Source: Pseudoruminococcus_B sp937901805
GTDB taxonomy: Bacteria; Bacillota; Clostridia; Oscillospirales; Ruminococcaceae
Assembly: GCA_963560245.1 (NCBI GenBank)
Contig: CAUWNS010000001.1
Coordinates: 62,001-126,000, forward strand
Direction: 5' to 3'
DNA length: 64,000 nt
Shown here piece by piece: positions 7,707-16,413 of the stretch. Both the position numbers and the translations under genes were made by a program. Under the pieces are notes generated by a model. It was given only the letters and a program-made list of their open reading frames with translations, was not told the DNA's origin and did not search any database. Position 1 is the stretch's first letter, and every line of letters starts with the position of its first letter.

Positions 7707-10046
7707 ATGAAAAATCGAACCATTTCCTCCCCTCATAGATACAAAGAGCAGTTTTCCGCCTTTTTGGAACGGAATCAGGAGCTGCTCGCAGCTGTAAAAA
7801 ATTTCCTGTTTGGGCTAATCGCCTCGCGTGCAGCCATGTTTTCTGCCATTGCCCCATTTGGAATGGCATACCTGGCCTGCTGTCCCGCTTCCTCCCTGTT
7901 TGGGGCGACGGCTGGCGTCATCCTGGGCTATTTTCTTCCCTTTGGGGAAATTAATGCCATAAAATACATAGCGGCCTGTGTCCTGATTTTTGGAATCCGC
8001 TACTTTCTTTCGGATAAGGCCGCTTTTACTCAATGGATGGCGTTTCCCTCCCTGCTTTCCGGACTCTGCGCGCTGGGGACCGGATTTCTGATAAATTTTC
8101 TGTTCCCGCAGGGGATTTACGGCTATATTATGACCCTTGCAGAGGCCGTTCTCTGTGCGGCGGCAGCGTTCTTTTTCGGAAGAACCCTCCTTCTCCTGGA
8201 CCGGGCGCGTACGGAAGTCTCCCTTTTACCTACGGATTACGCCTGCGCGGTTATCTCGCTGGGACTATTATCCATGTCCGTTTCCCAATGGAAAATTGGA
8301 AGTTTTTCCATTGGGCGCGCCCTGCTGATGCTGCTTTTGCTGGTATTTGCCTATACGAAAGGACGGAATACTTCTGGAATTGTCGGGATGGCAATCGGAC
8401 TTTCCCTCGCACTTACGGATTCCAGCCAGTTTTACCTGCTCGGCTCTTTTGGGCTGGGCGGGATGCTTGCGGGCATCTTTTCGATTTTTGGAAAATTTGG
8501 ATGCGCGGCCATTTTTATCATTGCAAACGCCGTATGCGCGTTAATTTCCCCCTCTTTGCAAATCGCTTTGCCCGGCATGTATGAAACCTTTGCTGCGACT
8601 GCGGTTTTCATGTTCCTGCCCTCCTCTCTATTGGACGGGTTGGCGGAGCCGAAACCCCTTACCCAGACTGCTGAAGAGCAGGCGGGGTTTCAAGGCGCGG
8701 TCTCTGCAAGATTAAAATTTGCCTCCAAAGCTATTGAGGATATCTCCCATACGGTAAATGAGGTTTCCTCCAAACTGGATAAAATTGCTGCGTCCGATAT
8801 TTCGGAAGTCTTTTCCCGTTCCTGTGAAACAGTTTGTTCCCGGTGCGGATTAAAGATGTTCTGCTGGCATACAGCCTACAACCAGACCATGGACGCGCTC
8901 AACCACATTACCCCTGTTCTGAAAAAGACACACCGGCTGAAAAAAGGGGACATGCCCCAGTATTTTGAAGACAAATGCTGTAAATTGACCCAGCTAATCG
9001 AGGAAATCAACCGGAATTACACCGATTATCTCGCCTATGAAGGGGCGACCCGGCGGGTTCTTGAAATGCGTTCCATTCTGGTAGATCAGTTCAGCGGCAT
9101 CTCCAAAATGCTCTCCTCCCTGTCGGAAGAACTCAGCGATTTCCGGGGATATGACCCTCAGGCCGCACAGGGAGTGGAAGACGCGCTGGAGCAGGCGGAG
9201 CTGTTCCCAGACAGCGTGACCGCCTGCATCGACCACTATGGAAAAATGACCGTAGAAGTGCTGTTTTCCGTTTCCTCTTACCGGGAGGAAAATCTGAAAG
9301 AGATGTCCCTTCTCCTTTCAGAAATTTGTAGCCGTACTTTTGATTTCCCAAGTGTGACCACCCTTTCCGATATGATAAAACTGAGCTTCTTTGAAAAGGC
9401 GCGATATTCCATGCTGTTCGGCGCCTACCAAATCCCTCATTCCGGGATGAAAGTATGCGGTGACTGTTACGACTGTTTTTTGGATTCCAAAGGCAATGCT
9501 CACATGATTTTAAGCGACGGAATGGGCAGCGGAGGCCGGGCGGCGGTGGATTCCTCTATGGCCAGCTCCCTGACCTCCCAGCTGATTCAGGCAGGCTTTG
9601 ACTATGACACGACCCTGAATATTGTCAATTCCTCCCTGCTTGTCAAATCCGGTGACGAAACACTGGCTACACTGGACATCACCACCTTTGACCTGTTTAC
9701 TGGAAAAGCAGAATTTTTAAAAGCCGGCGCCGCCCCCACCTTTGTCAGCCGTTCCGGGCATATTGGCAGGATAGAGGCCAAATCCATGCCTGTAGGCATC
9801 CTGAGGGGAGCGGAATTCGAGCACAGTTCCCTGACGCTGAGTGCCGGAGATCTGGTTGTCATGGTTTCCGACGGCGTCACCGCAACCGGAAACGACTGGC
9901 TGATTTCTGAAATTGAATTGTTCTCCCAAAAACTCGGCCCTCAGGCACTGGCAAAACAGATTGCACAAGAGGCCCAACGCAGACGGATTGACGGACATGA
10001 GGACGACATTACGGTCCTGATTGGAGCTGTTCGAAAGGGCGTTTAG
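7707..10046 (+). CDS. spoIIE: Stage II sporulation protein E (PP2C-type phosphatase)
   Basis: A membrane-bound phosphatase that dephosphorylates the anti-anti-sigma factor SpoIIAA and so activates sigma-F in the forespore; it also acts at the polar septum. The 779-residue protein has about ten hydrophobic segments over residues 25-310, a middle regulatory region with a cysteine cluster (SCETVCSRCGLKMFC, about 371-385), and a C-terminal PP2C/SpoIIE domain from about 570. Metal-binding acidic motifs are visible in MILSDGMGSGG (about 600-610) and VMVSDGVTATG (about 720), with GHEDDITVLIGAV at the end. The start follows GGTGACC. It is monocistronic and ends in a long terminator hairpin. Confidence 0.95.
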   Translation: MKNRTISSPHRYKEQFSAFLERNQELLAAVKNFLFGLIASRAAMFSAIAPFGMAYLACCPASSLFGATAGVILGYFLPFGEINAIKYIAACVLIFGIRYFLSDKAAFTQWMAFPSLLSGLCALGTGFLINFLFPQGIYGYIMTLAEAVLCAAAAFFFGRTLLLLDRARTEVSLLPTDYACAVISLGLLSMSVSQWKIGSFSIGRALLMLLLLVFAYTKGRNTSGIVGMAIGLSLALTDSSQFYLLGSFGLGGMLAGIFSIFGKFGCAAIFIIANAVCALISPSLQIALPGMYETFAATAVFMFLPSSLLDGLAEPKPLTQTAEEQAGFQGAVSARLKFASKAIEDISHTVNEVSSKLDKIAASDISEVFSRSCETVCSRCGLKMFCWHTAYNQTMDALNHITPVLKKTHRLKKGDMPQYFEDKCCKLTQLIEEINRNYTDYLAYEGATRRVLEMRSILVDQFSGISKMLSSLSEELSDFRGYDPQAAQGVEDALEQAELFPDSVTACIDHYGKMTVEVLFSVSSYREENLKEMSLLLSEICSRTFDFPSVTTLSDMIKLSFFEKARYSMLFGAYQIPHSGMKVCGDCYDCFLDSKGNAHMILSDGMGSGGRAAVDSSMASSLTSQLIQAGFDYDTTLNIVNSSLLVKSGDETLATLDITTFDLFTGKAEFLKAGAAPTFVSRSGHIGRIEAKSMPVGILRGAEFEHSSLTLSAGDLVVMVSDGVTATGNDWLISEIELFSQKLGPQALAKQIAQEAQRRRIDGHEDDITVLIGAVRKGV

Positions 10047-10094
10047 AATGTCCATTGTTTGCGATTCGCGTTTTTATCATACAGCACCCCATGT

Positions 10095-10266
10095 AGAAAA
10101 CACAAAGAGCGCAGGCGCTGCCTGTGCTCTTTGTGTTTTGCTTATCGTCATGTCTTTTCAATCGTAATGAGGTTCGAAACAGCTGCACCTGTTTCGAACT
10201 CGGAATGTCCGCTTATCTTATCCCCTGGGTGAAGGACAAGACCTGGGAAGTTCTTTTTCTTCCAAT
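10095..10266 (-). ncRNA. Putative structured small RNA gene, about 170 nt
   Basis: On the minus strand a promoter (TTGCCA, 17 bp, TATGAT at 10273-10301) points into a non-coding stretch that ends at the strong hairpin at 10099-10137 with TTTTC after it. Between them lies a perfect 11-bp inverted repeat (GTTCGAAACAG with CTGTTTCGAAC, 10172-10199). Two nested pairings, GAACT with AGTTC and TGTCC with GGACA, bracket a purine-rich bubble. Length and rod-like fold would suit a 6S-type RNA, but I recognise no family signature. Promoter, structure and terminator are seen; the RNA itself is inferred. Confidence 0.5.
10099..10140. terminator. 18-bp terminator hairpin of spoIIE, usable in both directions
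   Basis: Arms at 10099-10116 and 10120-10137 pair over 18 bp with one G-T pair. A T run follows on the plus strand and TTTTC on the minus strand. It ends spoIIE and probably also the small RNA read from the other strand. Confidence 0.88.
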
Positions 10267-10272
10267 GGTTTC

Positions 10273-10301
10273 ATCATAACACAATTTAAAAACTTTGGCA
10301 A
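10273..10301 (-). promoter_or_regulatory. Promoter of the putative small RNA
   Basis: TTGCCA (10296-10301 on the minus strand) and TATGAT (10273-10278) are 17 bp apart. No protein start follows, so it most likely drives the small RNA ending at 10099. The remaining 10302-10564 is AT-rich and I see no gene in it. Confidence 0.55.
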
Positions 10302-10564
10302 TTTATATAAGAAAGTTTCTGAAAATTCTACATGCAAACAATTTTCCATATTAAAAAAAGCTCTTTTTTAAAGTTGAAATTCAATTTACATTGTACTTAT
10401 CTCCTGATTTCTTTAAAAATCATCATTTTAGATTGTTTTTCTATAAAAATTATATATTTTATATAATTTTATAAAAAAGCACTTCTGTTTTCCATAACAG
10501 TGTGGAAACTCTTTCCAATAAAATCACAAGAAAAAAATGAGGTTCGGCTTAAATTTTCAGAAAA

Positions 10565-10590
10565 AACGGTTTTTTATTCATAAAACCGCC
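10565..10590 (-). terminator. Terminator of the ECF sigma operon
   Basis: On the minus strand, CGGTTTTAT and AAAAAACCG flank a short loop and are followed by TTTTTTC, about 40 bases after the stop of the last operon gene. Confidence 0.65.
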
Positions 10591-10629
10591 GATCAATTCC
10601 CAGCAATCCGATAAAATTTTAAAACAGGA

Positions 10630-11382
10630 TTACCACAGGGAAAAATCGCATTTCACATTTTTTGCCCCCTGCACTTCCAGGCAAAGTTCCAGTTCTCCCT
10701 CAGAGAAGCCGTCCAGGGAATACTGCGTGGTATCAGAAAACCCGCTGATTTCTATCTGTTCTTCATACTCCCCCTGACGGAGACAGAGCATTAGCCCGCT
10801 TTCCTCGCAGTCTACCCGGATGGAAAGCTGCTGATGGGAAGGATCTTCCAGTTTCATGGTCTTATAGTAGCGGAACCCATCACTCGCCGTGGAATACTGT
10901 ATATGCCAGTCCCCGCTTCCACCAGTGGTGATACTGCCAACCGTATATCCCGTATTGAGATGGAGATTGCCGCGCAGCATTTGCGAGGAAACAGTTCCAT
11001 AAACTGCACCGGCCATCAGCAAAATCATTGCGGCAAAACACACCACTGCGACAATCAGAGCCGCAAATTTCCCACGCCTTTTGGAATCGTCCGGCATCTG
11101 CCCCGGCTGGCGGGCCGTCCCGCAAAATTCGCAGAACGCCGCTTGCCCGTTAATCATTGCTCCGCAGTTTTGACAGGGAACTCGGATTTCTCTCCTGCCC
11201 GCAGCCAGATAGAGAATCAGGCCGATTACCGGAGAGGCTGCAATACAGATGATGACCCAGAGCGCCGCATTCCCTCCCCGCTGTTTGCAGTCCTGATAGA
11301 TCCAAACACACAGGCAAACCAGGGCCGCCAGCCCCAAGGCCATTGCCAATACCACAAGTAACAGTACCATTGATCCGTTCAT
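10630..11382 (-). CDS. Membrane protein with zinc-ribbon, unknown function
   Basis: A 250-residue protein not recognised beyond its domains. A hydrophobic N-terminus (two membrane segments, about 5-30 and 40-62) is followed by a cytosolic zinc ribbon with CQNC and CEFC pairs (about 74-92). A third membrane segment (about 105-132) precedes an outer domain of about 115 residues rich in beta strands. The plan resembles PLD-nuclease-N/zinc-ribbon sensors seen beside sigma factors. It is third in an operon with an ECF sigma factor and a small two-segment membrane protein, and its start overlaps the latter's stop by one base (TAATG). A role as envelope sensor or effector is inference. Confidence 0.75.
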   Translation of the reverse strand: MNGSMVLLLVVLAMALGLAALVCLCVWIYQDCKQRGGNAALWVIICIAASPVIGLILYLAAGRREIRVPCQNCGAMINGQAAFCEFCGTARQPGQMPDDSKRRGKFAALIVAVVCFAAMILLMAGAVYGTVSSQMLRGNLHLNTGYTVGSITTGGSGDWHIQYSTASDGFRYYKTMKLEDPSHQQLSIRVDCEESGLMLCLRQGEYEEQIEISGFSDTTQYSLDGFSEGELELCLEVQGAKNVKCDFSLW

Positions 11383-11735
11383 TACAAACCCTCTCCTTTT
11401 CGTTTTCGTTCAATTACCGTCTTTTCTTTCAAATCTGCAAATTTCAGACCCGCAATGGTCAATACAATCCCTGCTGCTACAAAATACAGGCAAAAAGCCA
11501 TTAGAATCCTGGAAAGTGCAGTATATGGGAGAAAAGCCCATATACCCATACATACCACCAAGAAAAATATGGAATTTAACAGCATGGGAAGGAACCAAAG
11601 GGATAGTTTTTTCGGCTTTTCCGCATGGCGCCTAATTGCACGCCGGACTTGCTCCTGTAACCGGTACGGGGGAATCTGCTGTGTTTTGAGCGACCGTATG
11701 AGCAATTGTTCCAATTGTTTCTCTTTATCTCTCAT
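11382..11735 (-). CDS. Small two-segment membrane protein, candidate anti-sigma factor
   Basis: A 117-residue protein with a charged cytosolic N-terminus of about 45 residues, including LQEQVRRAIRRHAEKPKK. Two membrane helices follow (about 48-68 and 78-98), then a short charged tail. It lies 16 bases after the ECF sigma gene and one base overlaps the next gene. Position and topology suit an anti-sigma factor that holds the sigma factor at the membrane, but the family is not recognised and no zinc-binding HxxxCxxC motif is present. The function is therefore inference. Confidence 0.7.
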   Translation of the reverse strand: MRDKEKQLEQLLIRSLKTQQIPPYRLQEQVRRAIRRHAEKPKKLSLWFLPMLLNSIFFLVVCMGIWAFLPYTALSRILMAFCLYFVAAGIVLTIAGLKFADLKEKTVIERKRKGEGL

Positions 11736-11751
11736 ATTCCCATTCCTCCAA

Positions 11752-12219
11752 TCATTTCATCAGTCTTCTGCGCGCCTTATACAGCCTGCTTTTGACCGTT
11801 CCAACCGGGATATTCAGCGCCTTGGCAATTTCCTCCACTGGCATTTCCAGCGTGTAATAGAGAACGACTGGGGTTTTCAGCTTTTCCTCCAGTGCGTTTA
11901 CTGCCTTGCGGACAATAAACTGTTCCTCTTTGTTTAAAACAATCTCTTCTATACTAAAAGTATCCTCTGCGATATCGAAATCTTCCGGGATGCCGGACTG
12001 AGGAGCCAGTCTCTGCCGTCTGGCATACCGTCTGCGGTTGCTTTTTTCCGTAAGAGCTGCCACGGACAGAGCAAACGACCGTGGATTATCCGCCCAGTCG
12101 ATCTCTTTTTTCATCTCACAGAGTTTCAGAAAAGTCTGCTGGTACAGATCCTCCGCATCTGCCTGGCACTGCGTCATGCGCAGGCAAAAACGGTAAACAT
12201 CTGTGCCTGCCAATTCCAT
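11752..12219 (-). CDS. ECF-type RNA polymerase sigma factor; true start may be CTG at 12246
   Basis: Directs RNA polymerase to stress or envelope promoters. Region 2 is seen in the stretch ending AEDLYQQTFLKLCEM, and region 4 in ALNIPVGTVKSRLYKARRRL at the C-terminus. From ATG at 12219 the protein has 155 residues but no ribosome site, and the first helix of region 2 is short. An in-frame CTG at 12246 lies 8 bases after GGGAGGGGG and adds LRTQDIEKL, restoring the usual length (164 residues). In-frame stop TAG at 12274-12276 limits any longer form. It heads an operon with a candidate anti-sigma factor and a zinc-ribbon membrane protein. Confidence 0.9.
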   Translation of the reverse strand: MELAGTDVYRFCLRMTQCQADAEDLYQQTFLKLCEMKKEIDWADNPRSFALSVAALTEKSNRRRYARRQRLAPQSGIPEDFDIAEDTFSIEEIVLNKEEQFIVRKAVNALEEKLKTPVVLYYTLEMPVEEIAKALNIPVGTVKSRLYKARRRLMK

Positions 12220-12397
12220 GAGTTTTTCAATATCCTGCGTCCTCAGATTGACCCCCTCCCTTCCGGTTCCTATCTATTTTTGGTCATGAACCCCTATCTG
12301 GTTCTCAGATTTTTTAAAAAAATAAATACAATTTGTACTATTTTATTAGAATATTTAGTATATCTATTTTTTCCAATCAGCTGTCAAGGAAAACAAA

Positions 12398-12433
12398 AAA
12401 CGTCCATATCGAAATACCATTCGATATGGACGT
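12398..12433 (-). terminator. Terminator of the exopolysaccharide operon
   Basis: A 13-bp stem, 12401-12413 with 12420-12432 (CGTCCATATCGAA arm), is followed on the minus strand by TTTTTTG. It closes the eight-gene polysaccharide operon. Confidence 0.9.
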
Positions 12434-12449
12434 ACCAAGGGTTTCCTAT

Positions 12450-13583
12450 TTATTGAACGGAATCTTCCAAGCAGCCTGTCAGATACGCCAGGGATTCCGC
12501 CTGTTTTTGAGCCAGGATTTCGCTAACCGATTGATAGGATACCGGGGTTTCAAGAATTTCCATCAGCGATTGGGGCGTTTCCACCTTTCGGGAATCCAGC
12601 CCAAACTGGTGGAGCAAAAAGCTCATTTTCTGGCGGTTTGAAGGGCGGACAAAAGCTCCAAACGGGCGATTATATTTGATGGAAAGCACACTTCCATGGA
12701 ACGTGTCAGTCACCACAAAATCTGCAAACCGGAAATAGGAAAGCACTTTGAGAGGGGATGCCACCCGTTTTTCCTCACAAAAATCCTGGAAATTATTCAC
12801 ACAAAGCAGCCGTTTCCCCTGCTTTTTTGCAAAAGCCTGGATCTGTTTTACCTCTTCGGGCTGAAAACGATTGTTATAGGCATAGACAAGAATATAATCA
12901 AAGGGTTCCGGTTTTTCCAAAGGGATTTCCGAAAACGGATAGAGCAACACCGGATCAATATGGAACTCCGGGGTTTTCCCCGTCAACGCATGCACAATTT
13001 CCGCGGAGTTATCGTCGCGGACAGAAATATGGGCGAACCGACCAAGCAGTTCCGCGGCCTTTTCACGAATTCCCAGCCGCTGCAAATCCTCCAGAGTGGT
13101 CGCCCCAAAGCTGGCTGCATAGGAAATCACCCGATCTGCACGGCTGCCTTCCCCATACAACTCCCAAGGGATGGAGTTTCCAGCATCCGCATACTGGGCG
13201 CAGTTGAACACCTCGTCGCTGCCGATTACCAGCAGATCAAGGGATGGGGTGTAGTTCCATTCCTTTTGCTCTGACAGTAAGGGAAAAAATTCCCTGTCAT
13301 ACCGCTGTTCAAAAGAACCGGACAAGCGGATAGTTTCTCTTGCCTCACGGCTTTGCCCCTGTACAACACCCTTTGCCTGCCGCACCATTCCCCACAGCCT
13401 TGGACAGGAGGATTTCAATTTCTGCTTCAGGCCGGCTGGTGCTTCCTGGTGAAAGTCCACAAACTGTACTTTGCAGCCAAGCCCCTGTAAGGTATGCTGC
13501 AGGCCATAGGCCTGCAGGAAAGAACCGCTGTTCTGAATCCGCTGCATGGACATAATCCCGACATTTGGTTTCCCTTGCATCAT
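12450..13583 (-). CDS. Polysaccharide pyruvyl transferase family protein
   Basis: A 377-residue PF04230-type protein that would add a pyruvate ketal to a sugar of the exported polysaccharide; cytosolic or membrane-associated. The N-terminus (GIMSMQRIQNSGSFLQAYGL) and the C-terminal block FVVTDTFHGSVLSIKYNRPF are characteristic. ATG at 13583 follows TGAGGAAAC; a longer frame to 13757 overlaps the upstream gene and is rejected. It lies 14 bases after the Fe-S F420-type gene. The two families recur side by side in polysaccharide loci, which suggests a joint modification. It is the last gene of the operon. Confidence 0.88.
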   Translation of the reverse strand: MMQGKPNVGIMSMQRIQNSGSFLQAYGLQHTLQGLGCKVQFVDFHQEAPAGLKQKLKSSCPRLWGMVRQAKGVVQGQSREARETIRLSGSFEQRYDREFFPLLSEQKEWNYTPSLDLLVIGSDEVFNCAQYADAGNSIPWELYGEGSRADRVISYAASFGATTLEDLQRLGIREKAAELLGRFAHISVRDDNSAEIVHALTGKTPEFHIDPVLLYPFSEIPLEKPEPFDYILVYAYNNRFQPEEVKQIQAFAKKQGKRLLCVNNFQDFCEEKRVASPLKVLSYFRFADFVVTDTFHGSVLSIKYNRPFGAFVRPSNRQKMSFLLHQFGLDSRKVETPQSLMEILETPVSYQSVSEILAQKQAESLAYLTGCLEDSVQ

Positions 13584-13597
13584 TGTTTCCTCACATT

Positions 13598-14818
13598 CTA
13601 TCGCTTGAGAATTTTTTTCTTGATAAACATTTTTATCTGCTTTGGAATCAGCATGGAAACCGTTCCCCGAATCGCCTGTTTTATACGAACCGAACGGGGA
13701 GGCAGGCCATACTGCCTGAGCACCTGCTCTGCAGGCTGAGATCTTCTCATCTCCCAAAAGGCGTCTTCCTCCGGTTTACGGATGGTTGCCCGGACGAGAT
13801 TCGGATTCTGCTTAACCGCATTATCAAGGGATACCGGTTTCAAAACCATCACCTGCTCCAGCTGGGGCAGGAGGCGTTTCCCCTTATCTGAATTAGCCAG
13901 TATGAGGGAAATCCCACGACCATCGGTCAGCTCGGGGACAAATTTTTCAGCTCCCCACAGATCGCCGATGGTAAAATCCGATACCCTTGGGATCTGGTAA
14001 AAGGGGCAGGAAAAACAGGAGTCACGGTAACCGAGGTTTTTCAAATAAATTCCAAGAAAAGCCTTGGAAAACAGATCATAACGAACCGTTCCATCCTCAA
14101 GTGCGGTACTCAGGTTCAAATAACTCCAATATCCCCGCACTTTCTTTTTGGTTCTCATATCCACCCCGGTTACTTTTTGATGGTATTTCTCTTCCATCAA
14201 TGCAAGATAGTCGGCGAGCAGAGCCGGACTTGCCACTCCATGGCAGATCAAATCCACTGTCAGCAGATTTTCATACTCTTTGCGCAAAAACGCTTTCAAG
14301 CCGGAGATCTGGCAGGGCGTGCCTGTAAAGAGAACCTTTTTTCCCTGTTCCAAAAACTCCTTTGCCTGCCGGAAGGTCTCCCCGGTGTCGCTCTGCACAT
14401 ACTTGGACTTTTTGAACTTGCCAATCTTGCCTTTTCCAATCACAAAGCTGTGGCAGACCTTCATGCCTTCATCATACTGCGCGCCGAATACCGCCGTATC
14501 CTCATCGCAGAAAGCCTCGACAATGGCGGGAAACGCAGCGCCCGAAGCGCTCTGCATCAAAACCTGTTCGTCCCGATGCACCGCGCCATAAAGTTCCGGC
14601 TGTCCATCTCCCTTTGGCCGAATTTCAGGATCCTCCGGACAGACCTTCTCACACAGATGGCAGTGAATACACTCTGTCTGATCAATGACAGGGTAGAGAA
14701 ACCCCTTCTCATCCGGCTGCATGGAGATGCACCGTTTTGGACAAACCTGAAAGCAAGCTCCGCACCCGCAGCATTCCGCAGGGTCTTTGGTAGTAAAATA
14801 CGACATATTATCACCCAT
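13598..14818 (-). CDS. Coenzyme F420 hydrogenase/dehydrogenase beta-subunit family protein with two 4Fe-4S clusters
   Basis: A 406-residue protein. Two ferredoxin-type motifs open it: CCGCGACFQVCPKRC (about 16-30) and CIHCHLCEKVCPED (about 50-63). The FrhB-type N- and C-terminal domains follow, with FTGTPCQISGLKAFL in the middle. This type occurs in polysaccharide loci next to pyruvyl transferases rather than in methanogenesis; its reaction there is not established and a redox step on a sugar is inference. Starts at 14818 and 14806 are both possible; AGGGCGG supports 14818. It sits between the flippase and the pyruvyl transferase. Confidence 0.85.
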   Translation of the reverse strand: MGDNMSYFTTKDPAECCGCGACFQVCPKRCISMQPDEKGFLYPVIDQTECIHCHLCEKVCPEDPEIRPKGDGQPELYGAVHRDEQVLMQSASGAAFPAIVEAFCDEDTAVFGAQYDEGMKVCHSFVIGKGKIGKFKKSKYVQSDTGETFRQAKEFLEQGKKVLFTGTPCQISGLKAFLRKEYENLLTVDLICHGVASPALLADYLALMEEKYHQKVTGVDMRTKKKVRGYWSYLNLSTALEDGTVRYDLFSKAFLGIYLKNLGYRDSCFSCPFYQIPRVSDFTIGDLWGAEKFVPELTDGRGISLILANSDKGKRLLPQLEQVMVLKPVSLDNAVKQNPNLVRATIRKPEEDAFWEMRRSQPAEQVLRQYGLPPRSVRIKQAIRGTVSMLIPKQIKMFIKKKILKR

Positions 14819-14840
14819 TTAAATTCCGCCCTCTATTTTT

Positions 14841-16376
14841 TCACGAAGACGGACGGAGTTTTTTCTTTATCTTGGCAAAAAAGTCCTTCCTTTCCTGGCG
14901 GTTAAGCAAAACCAGGATATTCAGCAGATAACCGGATGCACCGCAGCCAAGCGCTACCCAAATCAAATCCAGCCAGCTGTCAATCACAAAGAACTTTCCT
15001 AAAAACACAAACAGCACCATGATCAGGACGCTGCTGAAAACAGCCCGAAAAAAGGCCGGATAAAAGACGGTAAGTTTCTGCCCCAAGTTGCTGGCGGCAT
15101 AACTGGGAACAAAGAACACCACTTTCAAAAATAACATAACCGCATTGGCGATCGCAATGCCGTAAACACCTAGAGAAGTCGTCTTAAGCAGGATCAGCAC
15201 AAGGATCGTATTGGCGGCTCCCAATCCAAGATTTACCAGTACAGGAACTTTCAAGTGGTTTGTAACCGTATTAATTGCATACAGGCTGTCAATATAGGCG
15301 CTCACCAATTTGGGAACCAGCGTCATCAGAGAAAGAATCTGAATCGTCTGTATATCTGCCTCCGCCTTTCCCGGAAGCCAGAGGTGATAAAAATCTGTTC
15401 CAAAAATGATTAGGCCCGCAATGGGCACTGTCATAATCAGGGATAAGACTTTAATTGAGTATTTCACACTGGCAACCAGTTCTTTTCCCTGCTTCTTTGC
15501 ATACAAAATGGTAAACTGGGGCGTAAATATACCGGAAATGGCTACAATTAAAGACTGAAGGGCAGTGGGAATTGTTTTCGCTATAGATAACATCCCCATT
15601 GCCGTCTCCCCTACAAAAAGGTTTGCCAGCAGCAAATCCAACCCCATGAGCAATACATAGCTGAGGCTGTTCAGAGAATTCCAGATTCCGGCGGAAAGAA
15701 CCTCTTTTACTGCCTGAAAATTAAAATGGCGCGGATTCACTTTCACTTCTGGAAGCATTTTCTTGGTAAGAAAAATATCCGCTCCCGCCGTGAAAACCAA
15801 ACAAGCCAGTACACCGATACTGATATAGTAAATTTTCGGTGTAAAGCAGGCAATCAGCCCGAGAGTCACAATTAGTTTGATCAAGTTGCCAAGAATCGTC
15901 CGAAGAGACTGGACATCCAGCCGGTTCCTTGCAAAGGGGGCAACTGTAAATACCGCCGTAACCACAGTAAAGACAAAATTTAAAAAGGCGACTGCAAACG
16001 TAATCTGAACATCCTGGACAAGGCGATCGGACACTTTTAGCAAGGTCTGGATATTTAAGATGATAATCAGAGAAACCAAGGAAATGACAATGGACAAAAA
16101 CACATTGGACAGCAAAATAGAGTTAAAATATTCATCCGCTTTCCGCTGGTTTCCCTGATGAATTTCAATAGTAATAAATCTGCCCGCCATGGAATTGAGC
16201 GCAACTGTGACAATAGAGGCATAGCTGACAAAGTTATTGGCAAGCCCAATATACCCGTATGCTTCTGTTCCGAGGACTTCTGTCAAATAGGGGGTCAGGA
16301 AAAAACTGATTCCCATACTGACGCCAAAAGACACCAGGCTGGCAAACAGGTTGATGATCATTCTTTTTTTATTCAT
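14841..16376 (-). CDS. Wzx-type oligosaccharide flippase
   Basis: A 511-residue polytopic membrane protein of the MOP/polysaccharide-transport family, with about 14 hydrophobic segments. It starts with MNKKRMIINLFASLVSFGVS and has the early SFFLTPYLTEVLG and YGYIGLANNFVSY stretches typical of Wzx. It should move lipid-linked repeat units across the membrane for polymerisation by the Wzy-like protein two genes upstream. GGTGGTG stands just before the ATG. A second flippase gene of another sequence type lies at 49.5 kb. Confidence 0.9.
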   Translation of the reverse strand: MNKKRMIINLFASLVSFGVSMGISFFLTPYLTEVLGTEAYGYIGLANNFVSYASIVTVALNSMAGRFITIEIHQGNQRKADEYFNSILLSNVFLSIVISLVSLIIILNIQTLLKVSDRLVQDVQITFAVAFLNFVFTVVTAVFTVAPFARNRLDVQSLRTILGNLIKLIVTLGLIACFTPKIYYISIGVLACLVFTAGADIFLTKKMLPEVKVNPRHFNFQAVKEVLSAGIWNSLNSLSYVLLMGLDLLLANLFVGETAMGMLSIAKTIPTALQSLIVAISGIFTPQFTILYAKKQGKELVASVKYSIKVLSLIMTVPIAGLIIFGTDFYHLWLPGKAEADIQTIQILSLMTLVPKLVSAYIDSLYAINTVTNHLKVPVLVNLGLGAANTILVLILLKTTSLGVYGIAIANAVMLFLKVVFFVPSYAASNLGQKLTVFYPAFFRAVFSSVLIMVLFVFLGKFFVIDSWLDLIWVALGCGASGYLLNILVLLNRQERKDFFAKIKKKLRPSS

Positions 16377-16413
16377 GTTACACCACCAGCCTTAGAAAAG
16401 GCTCCTTCAAGGT

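Noticed and set aside
10172..10199. GTTCGAAAC resembling a tRNA T-arm
   Set aside because: It is one arm of a symmetric hairpin; no acceptor or anticodon stems surround it.
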